Source of the DNA: an uncultured Sphingobacteriales bacterium
Lineage (GTDB): Bacteria > Bacteroidota > Bacteroidia > Chitinophagales > Chitinophagaceae
Assembly: GCA_937991535.1 (NCBI GenBank)
Contig: CALKHN010000122.1
Location: forward strand, 45,648-109,647
Direction of reading: 5' to 3'
DNA: 64,000 bases
The notes under the pieces are model-generated. The model ran no database searches. It was given only the letters and a program-made list of their open reading frames with translations, and was not told the origin of the DNA. Shown piece by piece: positions 43,627-51,957 of this stretch. The number at the start of each line of letters is the position of its first letter. Within the stretch, counting starts at the first letter, position 1. A program made the position numbers and the translations under genes.

Positions 43627-44016
43627 ATGACATTTACAAACGCAATTAGCTGGTTTGAAATTCCGGCAACCGACTTAAACCGGGCAACAAAGTTTTATGA
43701 AACGATATTCGATACGAAGCTTATCCCTATGGATATGCCTGAAATAAAAATGCGCATGTTTGCATTAACGGATATGATGTCGGGAGTTGGTGGCGCCCTT
43801 GTAGATAGTGGCGGCTCTCATAAGCCCTCCGCTACAGACGGACCGTTGATTTATTTGAATGGAAGCCCCGATCTGCAGATCGTTTTGGATCGCATAGATG
43901 CAGCAGGAGGTAAAGTGCTGATGCCTAAAACCGAAATTACTCCCGAATATGGCTATATGGCTTTATTTCTGGATACGGAAGGAAATCGCATAGGGCTGCA
44001 TTCCGGACCACAATAA
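43627..44016 (+). CDS. VOC-family (glyoxalase/bleomycin-resistance-like) protein
   Basis: 129-residue cytoplasmic protein with one vicinal-oxygen-chelate fold: two beta-alpha-beta-beta-beta modules starting AISWFEIPATDLNRATKFYETIF and LNGSPDLQIVLDRIDAAGGKVL. Such PhnB/glyoxalase-like proteins may be metal-dependent dioxygenases or isomerases, or binding proteins. Conserved metal-ligand positions are plausible as Glu or His but cannot be fixed from sequence alone. The C-terminus (GYMALFLDTEGNRIGLHS) is the typical end of this family. It is flanked on both sides by degenerate repeats, so it is an isolated transcriptional unit in a decayed area. Confidence 0.85.
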   Translation: MTFTNAISWFEIPATDLNRATKFYETIFDTKLIPMDMPEIKMRMFALTDMMSGVGGALVDSGGSHKPSATDGPLIYLNGSPDLQIVLDRIDAAGGKVLMPKTEITPEYGYMALFLDTEGNRIGLHSGPQ

Positions 44017-44156
44017 GGAGGTGAACAGTGAGGTGAGACGCGAAAGGTGAAAACTGAATGATGAATAGCTTGCCGTTAACACAATTTAGCCAATTGCTCC
44101 TGTGTGTTTGCGGTTGCTGATGGCTCACTGCTAATGGCTAAGGTGAGAAGCAGATG
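44017..44156. repeat. Word-like degenerate repeat after the VOC gene
   Basis: Sequence of gtgag/gtgaa words. aggtgaaaactga (44045-44057) recurs exactly at 2791-2803 between the POT genes. No gene or terminator seen. Confidence 0.5.
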
Positions 44157-44306
44157 ATGAAAAACGTGTCAATATATTTTCAGAAGCCAATAGCAAAAGG
44201 CAGAATGCTTCGCTTTTGTTTGATTGCAGTGTGCATTATTACTGGTTCGGTTGCAGATGCCCAACCGGGCACAGAAAAATTTGCAGCTATTATGTACCAT
44301 CAGTAA
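44157..44306 (+). CDS. Short secreted ORF or gene remnant
   Basis: 49-codon ORF. After a polar start it has a hydrophobic segment MLRFCLIAVCIITGSVADAQ, which would be a good signal peptide if translation began at the internal Met17, followed by only 13 residues before the stop. A functional secreted peptide is possible, but a truncated gene for a secreted protein seems more likely given the decayed surroundings. No family recognised. Confidence 0.3.
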   Translation: MKNVSIYFQKPIAKGRMLRFCLIAVCIITGSVADAQPGTEKFAAIMYHQ

Positions 44307-44463
44307 CAGATCAAAACAAGGCAAAGAAATAAATAATGGCAGACTAGTATTTTATTAACTTTAAGCATCCCATGCGAAAATTAAAATAGCAGTGAGATGT
44401 AACCAATATATTTTTTTTAAAAGGATTGCCTGCACTGAATCTGTAAGGGTTTCATTTTTGAAA

Positions 44464-45249
44464 ATGAATATTTTGCTATTCTTAATTGTAGTCCTTACTC
44501 AATGCAACAGCAGGTCTGTTTATGAAAAGCAACAAGTTTCCAAGGCCTCTTTTAATGTAAAAGTAAAAGGGCTTTCAAAAGACTTTCGTTCATATTATAC
44601 GTACAGGTATTATAATATAAAATTATCCAGGGACTTTATTGGGTTAGATAGTTCTTTTACAGCTATAGACAAAGACTCATTTTTGCGTTTGTTAGTAACA
44701 GGAGAATTTATGCCTGTGAAGATTGATACTGTGCCGACTTACATGCTTTTAAAAATGCCCGATGATACCAACCCGGATATCATCAGGGATATTAAAAATT
44801 ATGCGGAGAAAACATCATTTTATATGGGAATGGAAGGCAGGCCAATGCCGGCATTTAATTTCAAAGACATCAATGGAGATGCATACAACAATGCTTTTTT
44901 TGAAGGAAAAATAGTTGTGGTCAAGTGCTGGTTTATAAGTTGTGTTGCCTGTGTTAAAGAATTTCGGGAATTGAACAAGCTTGTTGAACGAAATAAACCA
45001 TATGAAGATGAAATTGTTTTTATAAGCTTTGCGCTTGATTCGAAAGAGAGACTTAAATCTTTTCTTTCAGAAAAAAGGTTGGATTATTTAGTGGTACCCG
45101 ATGCAGAAGATTTTATATCAGACACTTTGCACGTGGATACTTATCCTACCCATATCCTGTTCGATAAAAAGGGTAAAGTAGTAACCTATGTTAACGATGT
45201 TCATGATTTAATACCGGCGTTGGAGAAGCTTAAAAATGGAGTGAATTGA
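44464..45249 (+). CDS. TlpA-like thioredoxin-fold lipoprotein
   Basis: 261-residue envelope lipoprotein from the ATG at 44464; an in-frame GTG 72 bp upstream is not needed because MNILLFLIVVLTQC gives a compact lipobox signal with Cys14. After a ~100-residue N-terminal region, the redoxin/TlpA domain begins MEGRPMPAFNFKDINGDAY. The active site is WFISCVACVKE, a CxxC with Val-Ala between the cysteines, and the cis-Pro loop is DTYPTHILF. It is probably a periplasmic thiol-disulfide reductant or oxidant, related to those used for cytochrome maturation or antioxidation; no partner genes adjoin it. Preceded by gap sequence without a clear promoter. Confidence 0.85.
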   Translation: MNILLFLIVVLTQCNSRSVYEKQQVSKASFNVKVKGLSKDFRSYYTYRYYNIKLSRDFIGLDSSFTAIDKDSFLRLLVTGEFMPVKIDTVPTYMLLKMPDDTNPDIIRDIKNYAEKTSFYMGMEGRPMPAFNFKDINGDAYNNAFFEGKIVVVKCWFISCVACVKEFRELNKLVERNKPYEDEIVFISFALDSKERLKSFLSEKRLDYLVVPDAEDFISDTLHVDTYPTHILFDKKGKVVTYVNDVHDLIPALEKLKNGVN

Positions 45250-45371
45250 TTTTTTAGTTTCCCATGGTTCAGTGCCCGGGTTTCATCGCTGTTCACAGGG
45301 CTTTACATGAAAACCTGGCACGACACTACGACACACTTTCTTTTGCCTCTGTCTTCTCATCTTTCACAACA

Positions 45372-46082
45372 TTAATTCGTAAACTTATACCCCACTCCCC
45401 GTATAGAATGAAAATAGCGCGGGTTACGGCTGTCTTCCTCGAAATATTTCCGGAAGCTAAGTATAAAATTATCAACCGTGCGGGTGGTGGGATATACATT
45501 GTAGCCCCAAACAGCCTGTAGTATTTTTTCGCGGGGTACCACATCGTTTTTGTTTTCCAGCAACAGCTTCAGCAACATGGCTTCCTTACGGCTAAGCTCA
45601 ATAATTTTGCCCTGGTAATTGGTGGCCGATTGCGCCTTAAAGTCTATCGTATTTTTTCCGAACTGGTAGTGATCTCCTATTGTTTCTTTGTCCTGTAACC
45701 GTTTGTTTTTATTGATCAGTTTTTTTACCCGCAGCAAAAGCTCTTCCAGGTTAAAGGGTTTGGTGATATAATCGTCTGCTCCTTTTTTTAAGCCCAGCAC
45801 TTTCTCGGCGCTGCTGCCTTTGGCGCTTACCATTAATATGGGAACATCGTTATTATTGAGGCGTACATTTTCGGTAACTGCAATGCCGTCTATCTCCGGC
45901 AGCATTACATCCATAATGATCAGATCAAAATATTCCTCTGCGATCCTTTTTAAAGCTTCGGTCCCATCACCGGCACAGGTAACTTCATATCCTTCCAGTT
46001 CAAGGTTAAGTTTTAATGCTTCCTGCAAATTTTCTTCGTCTTCTACCAGCAAAATATATCCTTCTTCAGTAGTTGTACCCAT
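45372..46082 (-). CDS. OmpR/PhoB-family response regulator
   Basis: DNA-binding response regulator of 236 residues. The receiver domain has the acidic pair in LVEDEEN, phosphoacceptor Asp58 in LIIMDVMLPEIDG, and Lys108 in DDYITKPFN. A winged-helix DNA-binding domain follows from ~135, ending FILSFRKYFEEDSRNPRYFHSIRGVGYKF, the standard OmpR-family C-terminus. It is the last gene of a five-gene minus-strand run, 6 bp after the histidine kinase gene, so the two surely form a cognate pair. No regulon can be inferred. Confidence 0.95.
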   Translation of the reverse strand: MGTTTEEGYILLVEDEENLQEALKLNLELEGYEVTCAGDGTEALKRIAEEYFDLIIMDVMLPEIDGIAVTENVRLNNNDVPILMVSAKGSSAEKVLGLKKGADDYITKPFNLEELLLRVKKLINKNKRLQDKETIGDHYQFGKNTIDFKAQSATNYQGKIIELSRKEAMLLKLLLENKNDVVPREKILQAVWGYNVYPTTRTVDNFILSFRKYFEEDSRNPRYFHSIRGVGYKFTN

Positions 46083-46088
46083 GATGCA

Positions 46089-47072
46089 TCAGACTATTGT
46101 GTGTAATGATACTGCAAAAATACAGCCGGAAGGCGTATTATCCTGCAGCGTTATATTTCCGTTGTGATCTTTGACGATTTTCTTAGTAAGATACAATCCC
46201 AGTCCCGTGCCTTTGGTATTCCTGGTGTTTTCATCACCGGCACGGTAAAATTTCTCAAATATTTTTTTCTTTTCATGGCTGGCGATGCCTTTGCCCAGGT
46301 CTTTTACCAGCAATTGTGTTTCCGCATCATTTTTTTGCAGAAGAATGGTTACCGGTTTTTGTTTTTCTGAATACTTAATGGCATTTTCAATTAAATTATT
46401 CACTGCTAACTGAAGCAACAAGCGATCCCCTTTTACATATATGTTCTCTCCGATGGTTTCTTCAATCAACTGGTACGGGAACCGGGTTTTAAAATAAGCT
46501 GTACTTTCCTCCACCAGTTCACCAAGGTTTATTGTTTCTTTATCCGGCAGGTAATCGCCGGCGTCTATCTGAGAAGCGAGTAAGATGTTATCGCACAAAT
46601 CGTTAAGCCGGTTAGATTCCTGCAGCGCGTTGTTTAAAAGCTTTTCCTGCTGTGGTTCTTCTAATTTTCGTTTGAGCAGTGTTTCGATATTGAGCTTTGT
46701 TATGGCAATAGGCGTTTTTAGTTCATGGGTGATTGCCATCATGAAGTTTTGTTGTTGGGTGGTCAGCAATATCTGCCTTCGCGTGGCCTGGTAAACAAAA
46801 ACCGCTCCCACCAGTATCAGCAATAAAAAAGTGGAGCCCTCGCCAATGTATTGCGCTATTTTCCTTCTTTCTTCATCCTCAATTTCGTTTACCCTGGTGC
46901 TGTAGTCGGGGGCATCCTTTTTTAGCTGCAGCAGTTTGTATTCCGACATCTGCGTGCTTTGCCTTACGAGCGACAGAAACCAGAATATGAGTGCGGTAAC
47001 AATATAGGTGAGCAGGAACCAGTATACAATGGTAATAACCGTCAGTTTTTTTCTTTTGTATAAGCTTGCCAT
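46089..47072 (-). CDS. Sensor histidine kinase
   Basis: Inner-membrane sensor kinase of 327 residues with two transmembrane segments (about 13-35 and 82-95) enclosing a short ~45-residue periplasmic loop rich in charged residues. The phosphoacceptor is His116 in MMAITHELKTPIAITK. The N box is NNLIENAIKYS; G boxes include VKDLGKGIASHEK and TKGTGLGLYLTKKIV. There is no HAMP or PAS domain. The small loop suggests it senses membrane or a partner protein and not a large ligand. Its ATG overlaps the gldH stop by one base, so it is translationally coupled to gldH, and to the regulator gene downstream. Confidence 0.94.
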   Translation of the reverse strand: MASLYKRKKLTVITIVYWFLLTYIVTALIFWFLSLVRQSTQMSEYKLLQLKKDAPDYSTRVNEIEDEERRKIAQYIGEGSTFLLLILVGAVFVYQATRRQILLTTQQQNFMMAITHELKTPIAITKLNIETLLKRKLEEPQQEKLLNNALQESNRLNDLCDNILLASQIDAGDYLPDKETINLGELVEESTAYFKTRFPYQLIEETIGENIYVKGDRLLLQLAVNNLIENAIKYSEKQKPVTILLQKNDAETQLLVKDLGKGIASHEKKKIFEKFYRAGDENTRNTKGTGLGLYLTKKIVKDHNGNITLQDNTPSGCIFAVSLHTIV

Positions 47073-47569
47073 TACTGGTTTACTTTTTCAACGCGTATCC
47101 CCGCATTCATAACATGCTTTAAGGGGTTTTCGCGCATGATCTGTTCAAGTGTGAAGGTACATTTGCCGGAGTTTTTAAACCGGTAAGGTTGCGGGGTGAT
47201 CAGTCTCCTCACTTCATAAATATCATCCATACCTGTGCCCAGCCATCCTTTATTGTTATCGGCAAGTGGTATATCAACTCTTTGTTGCTTTAGGCTATCG
47301 CCCGGAAGCTGGTAGTTAACGTTTAACCAGATATTGTTATAATTATAGGCGTGTGTATGGCGTAAGGTTACATATATATTGTACAGTGCGGCTGTATCGG
47401 TGATGTTAAATACAATGGCGGGTTGAAAGGAACGCTCCCACTGATGGTTAGGGATATTCACATTCTTTTCGAAAACATCAATGGTTTTGCATGCTGTACC
47501 GCACAAAATCAAACCTGAAACAATTGCCGCGGATAAAACTGCTGAAACAAACCTGTTTTTCAAGCACAT
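47072..47569 (-). CDS. gldH: Gliding motility lipoprotein GldH
   Basis: 165-residue lipoprotein with signal VLSAAIVSGLILCGTACK (Cys27). The family pattern is WERSFQPAIVFNITDTAALYNIYVTLRHTHAYNYNNIWL, followed by the beta-rich DDIYEVRRLITPQPYRFKNSG and the closing FTLEQIMRENPLKHVMNAGIRVE. GldH is required for gliding and chitin use in Flavobacterium johnsoniae, and acts in the envelope with the T9SS-linked Gld machinery; exact function is unclear. It is preceded by yicC (10-bp gap) and overlaps the histidine kinase gene by one base. Confidence 0.93.
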   Translation of the reverse strand: MCLKNRFVSAVLSAAIVSGLILCGTACKTIDVFEKNVNIPNHQWERSFQPAIVFNITDTAALYNIYVTLRHTHAYNYNNIWLNVNYQLPGDSLKQQRVDIPLADNNKGWLGTGMDDIYEVRRLITPQPYRFKNSGKCTFTLEQIMRENPLKHVMNAGIRVEKVNQ

Positions 47570-47579
47570 ATTTTTTTAC

Positions 47580-48455
47580 TTACAAAACATTTAAAACCTG
47601 CTCCTTGGCCTTTTCCAGTTCATCTTTCATAAGCACCACGCATTTTTGAATAGTAGCGTCGTACGCTTTGGCCCCTGTTGTATTTATTTCTCTGCCTATC
47701 TCCTGTAAAATAAAAGAAAGCTTTTTTCCCTTGGCTTCGCCATTTTCCTTAAGCAGTGATTGAAAATAGTCGCAATGATTCTGTAGTCTCACCTGTTCCT
47801 CACTGATGTCAATCTTTTCAATATAGTATATCATTTCCTGCTCCAGGCGGTTGCTGTCAAAATTATCTTTTCCCACGTTTTCTTCCAATAACTTTTTCAA
47901 ACCCTCACGTATCTTTTGCTGGCGTAGGGGTTCTAATTCAATCACTTTTTTCTGCTGCTCCCGGATATTGCCAATGCGCTGCGTGAGATCTCTTTCCAGA
48001 ACAGCCCCCTCGTTTGTTCTGTGATCATTAATGTTTTTTATTGCGCTGAGCATAACCTGCTGAAACCCCTTCCAGTCTTCTTCATCCAATACCTCGGTAG
48101 AAGGTACTACCACTTCGGGTAATTTGAGGAGCGAGCTTAAAATGGAGCCTGTATCTAAGTTAAGGTTTTGGGCCAGCTCCGCTAATGACTGATAGTAGGA
48201 TTTTGCCAGTTCGGTGTTGATCACAACAGGTTTGGCTGCTCCATTTTGCTTAAGCGTAATCAAACAATCAATACTGCCCCTTAGCAAATTTTCCGAAAGC
48301 AGGTTGCGAATATCAAATTCATAGGGTCTCAGTAAAGACGGTAGTTTCAGAGAAATCTCAAATTGTTTTCCGTTCAGCGATTTGATCTCTACTAAAAATG
48401 TTTTTTTCCCAATGGTTTGTTCCGCACGGCCAAAACCCGTCATTGACTTTAGCAT
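47580..48455 (-). CDS. yicC: YicC/YloC-family endoribonuclease
   Basis: 291-residue protein from the ATG complementary to 48453-48455, giving MLKSMTGFGRAEQT, the family's hallmark N-terminus; an in-frame TTG eight codons upstream is less likely. Other family blocks are VEIKSLNGKQFEISLKLP, RGSIDCLITL, NRLEQEMIYYIEKIDISEE and KLSFILQEIGREINTTGAKA. YicC proteins have endoribonuclease activity and affect small-RNA turnover in E. coli. In the operon it follows the rluE-like gene by 30 bp and precedes gldH by 10 bp. Confidence 0.94.
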   Translation of the reverse strand: MLKSMTGFGRAEQTIGKKTFLVEIKSLNGKQFEISLKLPSLLRPYEFDIRNLLSENLLRGSIDCLITLKQNGAAKPVVINTELAKSYYQSLAELAQNLNLDTGSILSSLLKLPEVVVPSTEVLDEEDWKGFQQVMLSAIKNINDHRTNEGAVLERDLTQRIGNIREQQKKVIELEPLRQQKIREGLKKLLEENVGKDNFDSNRLEQEMIYYIEKIDISEEQVRLQNHCDYFQSLLKENGEAKGKKLSFILQEIGREINTTGAKAYDATIQKCVVLMKDELEKAKEQVLNVL

Positions 48456-48485
48456 ATCTGCAATATGTTTAGGTGGCAAGGTAAT

Positions 48486-49076
48486 TTATTTTCCGAAGAG
48501 TTGACGATAGATTGTGCGTTGCGGCAAGGATTTCATATCACCGGGCTGCATACCCATTAACAGGATATTTTCAATACGGCAACGAACGAGCCGGAGCACA
48601 GGGAAGCCCGTGTGTGCCATCATTTTCCTTACCTGCCTGTTTTTCCCTTCTGTAAGGGTAAGCCGTATCCATGACGTTGGAATATTTTTACGAATGCGAA
48701 TGGGAGGATTACGATCTGGTAGCTGTGGCGCTTCCTTTAACAGCATTGCCCTGCATGGTTTGGTATGATGGACGACGCCATTGATGGTAACAGGTACACC
48801 TGTAATTAATTGTTGAACTGCTTCGGTTGTTATCAGCCCTTCGCACTGGGCCAGGTATTCTCTTTCGTGCGCAAACTGCGGATGCAGCAAACGGTGATTT
48901 AAAGAAGGATCATTGGTTAAAATCAATAAGCCTTCACTATCATAATCCAATCTTCCCACCGGGTATACATCTTTCTCTGCCTGGAAAAAATCTTTCAAAC
49001 ATTGTTTACCACCGGAAGAAGTAAACTGCGATAATACCAGGTAAGGTTTATAAATAATGTAGTATTTGTATTGCAT
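48486..49076 (-). CDS. rluE: RluE/RsuA-type 23S rRNA pseudouridine synthase
   Basis: 196 residues of the RsuA/RluB/E/F group, isomerising a uridine in rRNA. There is no S4 domain, consistent with RluE. The catalytic motif is VGRLDYDSEGLLILTND with Asp near residue 44, and the C-terminal block is LTEGKNRQVRKMMAHTGFPVLRL. The start ATG follows a strong minus-strand intrinsic terminator by only ~12 bp, implying either a leader-attenuated operon or that transcription arises from read-through. First gene of the rluE-yicC-gldH-kinase-regulator run. Confidence 0.9.
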   Translation of the reverse strand: MQYKYYIIYKPYLVLSQFTSSGGKQCLKDFFQAEKDVYPVGRLDYDSEGLLILTNDPSLNHRLLHPQFAHEREYLAQCEGLITTEAVQQLITGVPVTINGVVHHTKPCRAMLLKEAPQLPDRNPPIRIRKNIPTSWIRLTLTEGKNRQVRKMMAHTGFPVLRLVRCRIENILLMGMQPGDMKSLPQRTIYRQLFGK

Positions 49077-49087
49077 AGTAAATAAAA

Positions 49088-49111
49088 AAGCCTCCCGTTT
49101 GGGGGAGACTT
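49088..49111 (-). terminator. Leader terminator before the rluE-like operon
   Basis: Stem of aag plus ctccc paired with gggag plus ctt, with one internal mismatch and a 6-nt loop. On the minus strand it is followed by a T6 run that ends just upstream of the rluE start codon. It therefore sits in the 5' leader of a five-gene operon and not after a gene. Confidence 0.6.
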
Positions 49112-49496
49112 CATTATATGGATGGGTTAGTAAGTACCGGGAAATAAATTTCCCTACACAATATTAAAAATAATTTTTTCTAACAAGAAAAATTTTCGAT
49201 TAATTTTTATACACATTTTTATTCGCCGGCTTGTGGATATCACCGGAGTTTAAAAAAAGAGGTCAATAGAAAATCCTGTTTTTAAATTTTTAGCTGTTAT
49301 AATTTTCAAGGTATCATGTTGCGGTCCATTAAAAGATTTTCATCTTCTTTATAAAATCATATTCTGAATGAGCAGGTCAATTCTTTTGTAAACTGTTGGT
49401 ATCACTGCATCAACAGCGATTCATTTATGTTGTTACGCGTTTAAAGAAGCAAAAGATACTTTTTAATTTACTTTACTGAAGTTGTTTAAGCTGCTT

Positions 49497-49504
49497 TACT
49501 TTTG
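49497..49504 (+). promoter_or_regulatory. Bacteroidetes-type -7 element for the lpxD-like gene
   Basis: TACTTTTG matches TAnnTTTG, 15 bp before the ATG at 49519; the leader would be very short. Confidence 0.45.
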
Positions 49505-49518
49505 CTAAAACTTCCCGC

Positions 49519-50469
49519 ATGAAATTTCCATCTCCGGTTTCCGTTCAGTGGATTGCAGCATTAATAAACGCCAGGCCCGAAGGTAATATTAACGGTTCCG
49601 TAACGGGCATTAATGAAATTCACAGGGTAGAACCCGGCGACATTGTATTTGTAGATCATCCAAAGTATTACGATAAGTGCATCAACTCACCTGCAACCTG
49701 CATTATTATTAATGGTGTAACCAACTTCCCGGAACACAAAACATTGCTGGTTACCGAGCAGCCCTTTGAAGCATATCTTACAATCGTTCGCCATTTCAGG
49801 CCATACACGCCTGCGGTAAAAGCAATAAGCGAATCGGCGATCATTGGTGAAAGAACGGTTATTGCGCCAGGCGCGGTTGTTGGTAACCATGTAACCATTG
49901 GCAGCGATTGCATTATTCATTCCAACGTTACCATTCTGGATCATTGTGTAATCGGCAATAACGTAATTATACAACCTGGTACGGTAATTGGCTCTGACGC
50001 CTTTTATTATAACACCAAAAAGAGCCGGGAGGTATGGTATAAAAAAATGGAGAGTTGCGGACGTGTGGTAATAGAAGATGATGTGGAAATTGGAGCGGGC
50101 TGTACCATTGATCGCGGCGTAACAAATGACACTATAATTGACCGCGGCACAAAAATAGACAATATGGTGCATATAGGTCACGATACCATTATCGGTAAAA
50201 ATTGTTTGCTGGCAGCGCAGGTAGGTATCGCGGGCGGTGTTGAAATTGGAAATGGCGTAACATTATGGGGGCAGGTGGGCGTAAGCAAAACATTAACTAT
50301 AGAAGATGATGTAACAGTGCTTGCGCAAAGCGGTGTTGGAGGATTGTTAGAAAAAGGGAAAACCTATTTTGGAACCCCAGCCGACGATGCGGGAATAAAA
50401 AAACGCGAACTGGTTTGGATAAAACGCATACCGGAACTATGGAAGAGGGTGATGAATAATGGCGAATAG
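49519..50469 (+). CDS. LpxD-like UDP-3-O-acylglucosamine N-acyltransferase paralogue
   Basis: 316-residue left-handed parallel beta-helix acyltransferase. The N-terminal ~100 residues are an LpxD-type uridine-binding module (VTGINEIHRVEPGDIVFVDHPKYY). Hexapeptide repeats follow (SAIIGERTVIAPGAVVGNHVTIG, NVIIQPGTVIGSDAF), and VHIGHDTIIGKNC contains the likely catalytic His of this family. The C-terminus is shorter than in E. coli LpxD (341 residues) and lacks its long helical extension. LpxD adds the N-linked acyl chain in lipid A synthesis, but Bacteroidetes often carry an extra LpxD-like gene away from the lpx cluster, and this copy may have another substrate. Confidence 0.82.
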   Translation: MKFPSPVSVQWIAALINARPEGNINGSVTGINEIHRVEPGDIVFVDHPKYYDKCINSPATCIIINGVTNFPEHKTLLVTEQPFEAYLTIVRHFRPYTPAVKAISESAIIGERTVIAPGAVVGNHVTIGSDCIIHSNVTILDHCVIGNNVIIQPGTVIGSDAFYYNTKKSREVWYKKMESCGRVVIEDDVEIGAGCTIDRGVTNDTIIDRGTKIDNMVHIGHDTIIGKNCLLAAQVGIAGGVEIGNGVTLWGQVGVSKTLTIEDDVTVLAQSGVGGLLEKGKTYFGTPADDAGIKKRELVWIKRIPELWKRVMNNGE

Positions 50470-50583
50470 GCAGTAGTGAGTAGGCAATGGTGAATTCTCC
50501 CTATTCACGGCTCACTATTCACTTTGTGAAACGATGATGTAAGACGATAAACTATTCATTTTTCACCTTTCTCCTCTCACCTC
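50470..50583. repeat. Word-like degenerate repeat in the convergent gap
   Basis: gtagtgagtaggcaatggtgaattc words, then ctattcacggctcactattcac, then tcacctttctcctctcacctctt. These mirror words in 18155-18249, 43395-43510 and 44017-44156. No terminator hairpin with T-run is apparent despite convergent genes. Confidence 0.55.
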
Positions 50584-51813
50584 TTACTCAGTATTAGTTG
50601 TTGTGTTTGCAGGAGTATTTTCTTCAACCGAATCTACTTTTTCTTTTTCGGATTCACTGTTCATCTTAGCCCTCATCTCCTCCTCAATCCTTGCTCTTTT
50701 CTCCTCAATTCTTGTTTTCATCTCCTCAATGGTATTTCTTTCGGGGTAATAATCATAGGGAAGGAAATCCGCCATTTTTTCCCAGGCCCAGTAACCCAGC
50801 GTAAGCACATCTTTCTGATCAAAGAAATACCCGTTTTCTTCAATAACAATTCCATTGGCCAAATCCAGTATGGATATCTGAATGGGTGTGCTCATCGGCA
50901 ATTTATTTACTGCCAGGTAAGCAGGATCGGGTTTTTCTCTTGAATATACTACCCTCAGTTTCCCTGGAAAATAGAGCCCCACTCTTTTAAAATCCAATGT
51001 ATCGTAGTAAACAGTATCATAAGGATTGTATATAGGAGACGGCTGACTGGTTCCATCGTTAATGAGTTCAACCTTATAACCATCGCCGTTCAATGTGCTG
51101 TCGTGGTATGCACGAAGAAACTGGAGGAGTGAACCATTGTATGCCATCTTTCTTTTTTCCTGCCATAGCAGCATTTCCTCTTCGCTGCCTTCCATTTGCT
51201 CGTAAAAGGGATAGCCTGCATATAGTGTTTTTCCATCGTTGTACTCATGCACAAAGGAATCCAGTTGGTATTTAATGGTATAGCCGAGCGCTTTATTGTT
51301 GATGACAAGAACAGAATCGCCGGTAACCTTCAGCCGTTTTCTTTTTCTGCTATAGAAGAAACGCAACACTTCCGGGTTTTCAATTTCACATTCCTTGCTA
51401 TTGCCTGTTTTGCCTATGAAATTGTCTGTAAGGAACTGTCCATATTTTTCCCAACCGTTGGCTACTTCATTGGTTGCCACAATGGCAACTTCTTCGAGGC
51501 TCTTTTCTTTTTGTTTTAGTGCTATGATAAGCTCAGCAGCTTCAGGCATTGTATTGCTGATGCGCATTGATTGTGTTTCCAGTCCCATAAAGGAAACCAC
51601 CAGGTCGTAACCACCATTGCTTAAGGTGAGTTGAAATTCTCCGTTCGCATTGGTCACCGTTCCTATGGTGGTATTCTGGCAAAATACCGAAGCGCCCTGC
51701 AAAGGTTGTTGGGTAGCGGAGTCTATTACTTTTCCTGCAACCCGAAAGTTGTTTTGCGCAAAAACAATAATGGGAAAAAACAGTGCGGGCAATAATTTTG
51801 CAATTCTTATCAT
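50584..51813 (-). CDS. Carboxypeptidase-regulatory-like domain envelope protein
   Basis: 409-residue exported protein. After a signal peptide (IAKLLPALFFPIIVFAQ), residues ~20-110 form a CarboxypepD_reg-like beta-sandwich (VAGKVIDSATQQPLQGASVF, TIGTVTNANGEFQLTLSNGGYDLVVSFMG), the module that precedes TonB receptors and surface proteins in Bacteroidetes. The next ~240 residues are a beta-rich domain with YFFDQKDVLTLGYWAWEKMADFLPYDY. The last ~60 residues are a charged coiled coil (KTRIEEKRARIEEEMRAK) and a Thr/Asn-rich tail. No barrel and no TonB plug are present. Function unknown; surface or periplasmic scaffold inferred. Confidence 0.75.
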   Translation of the reverse strand: MIRIAKLLPALFFPIIVFAQNNFRVAGKVIDSATQQPLQGASVFCQNTTIGTVTNANGEFQLTLSNGGYDLVVSFMGLETQSMRISNTMPEAAELIIALKQKEKSLEEVAIVATNEVANGWEKYGQFLTDNFIGKTGNSKECEIENPEVLRFFYSRKRKRLKVTGDSVLVINNKALGYTIKYQLDSFVHEYNDGKTLYAGYPFYEQMEGSEEEMLLWQEKRKMAYNGSLLQFLRAYHDSTLNGDGYKVELINDGTSQPSPIYNPYDTVYYDTLDFKRVGLYFPGKLRVVYSREKPDPAYLAVNKLPMSTPIQISILDLANGIVIEENGYFFDQKDVLTLGYWAWEKMADFLPYDYYPERNTIEEMKTRIEEKRARIEEEMRAKMNSESEKEKVDSVEENTPANTTTNTE

Positions 51814-51957
51814 TGGGTAATCATTATAATTATAAGTGCTTATACATGCATGACGAAAGCGGTTTGTTGAATTTCGTTTATCTCCAGCAGTGAAATGACA
51901 AATGCCTTGCCATTTTATGGCTTACATAAAATATATAATAACATTAACGAGGTATAA

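Larger units (their letters stand above)
49077..49518. other. AT-rich 442-bp divergent gap without an intact gene
   Basis: Between the divergent rluE-like and lpxD-like genes. It holds a minus-strand leader terminator (49088-49111), a short palindrome gggaaatttatttccc near 49138-49153, two motifs one base away from a DnaA box (ttatacaca at 49207-49215, minus-strand atatccaca at 49232-49240) and a promoter element for lpxD (49497-49504). No convincing ncRNA family was recognised. The DnaA-like motifs are too few to call an origin. Confidence 0.35.

Noticed and set aside
45264..45521. 85-codon plus-strand frame
   Set aside because: Overlaps the 3' end of the response regulator on the other strand and has no recognisable protein features.
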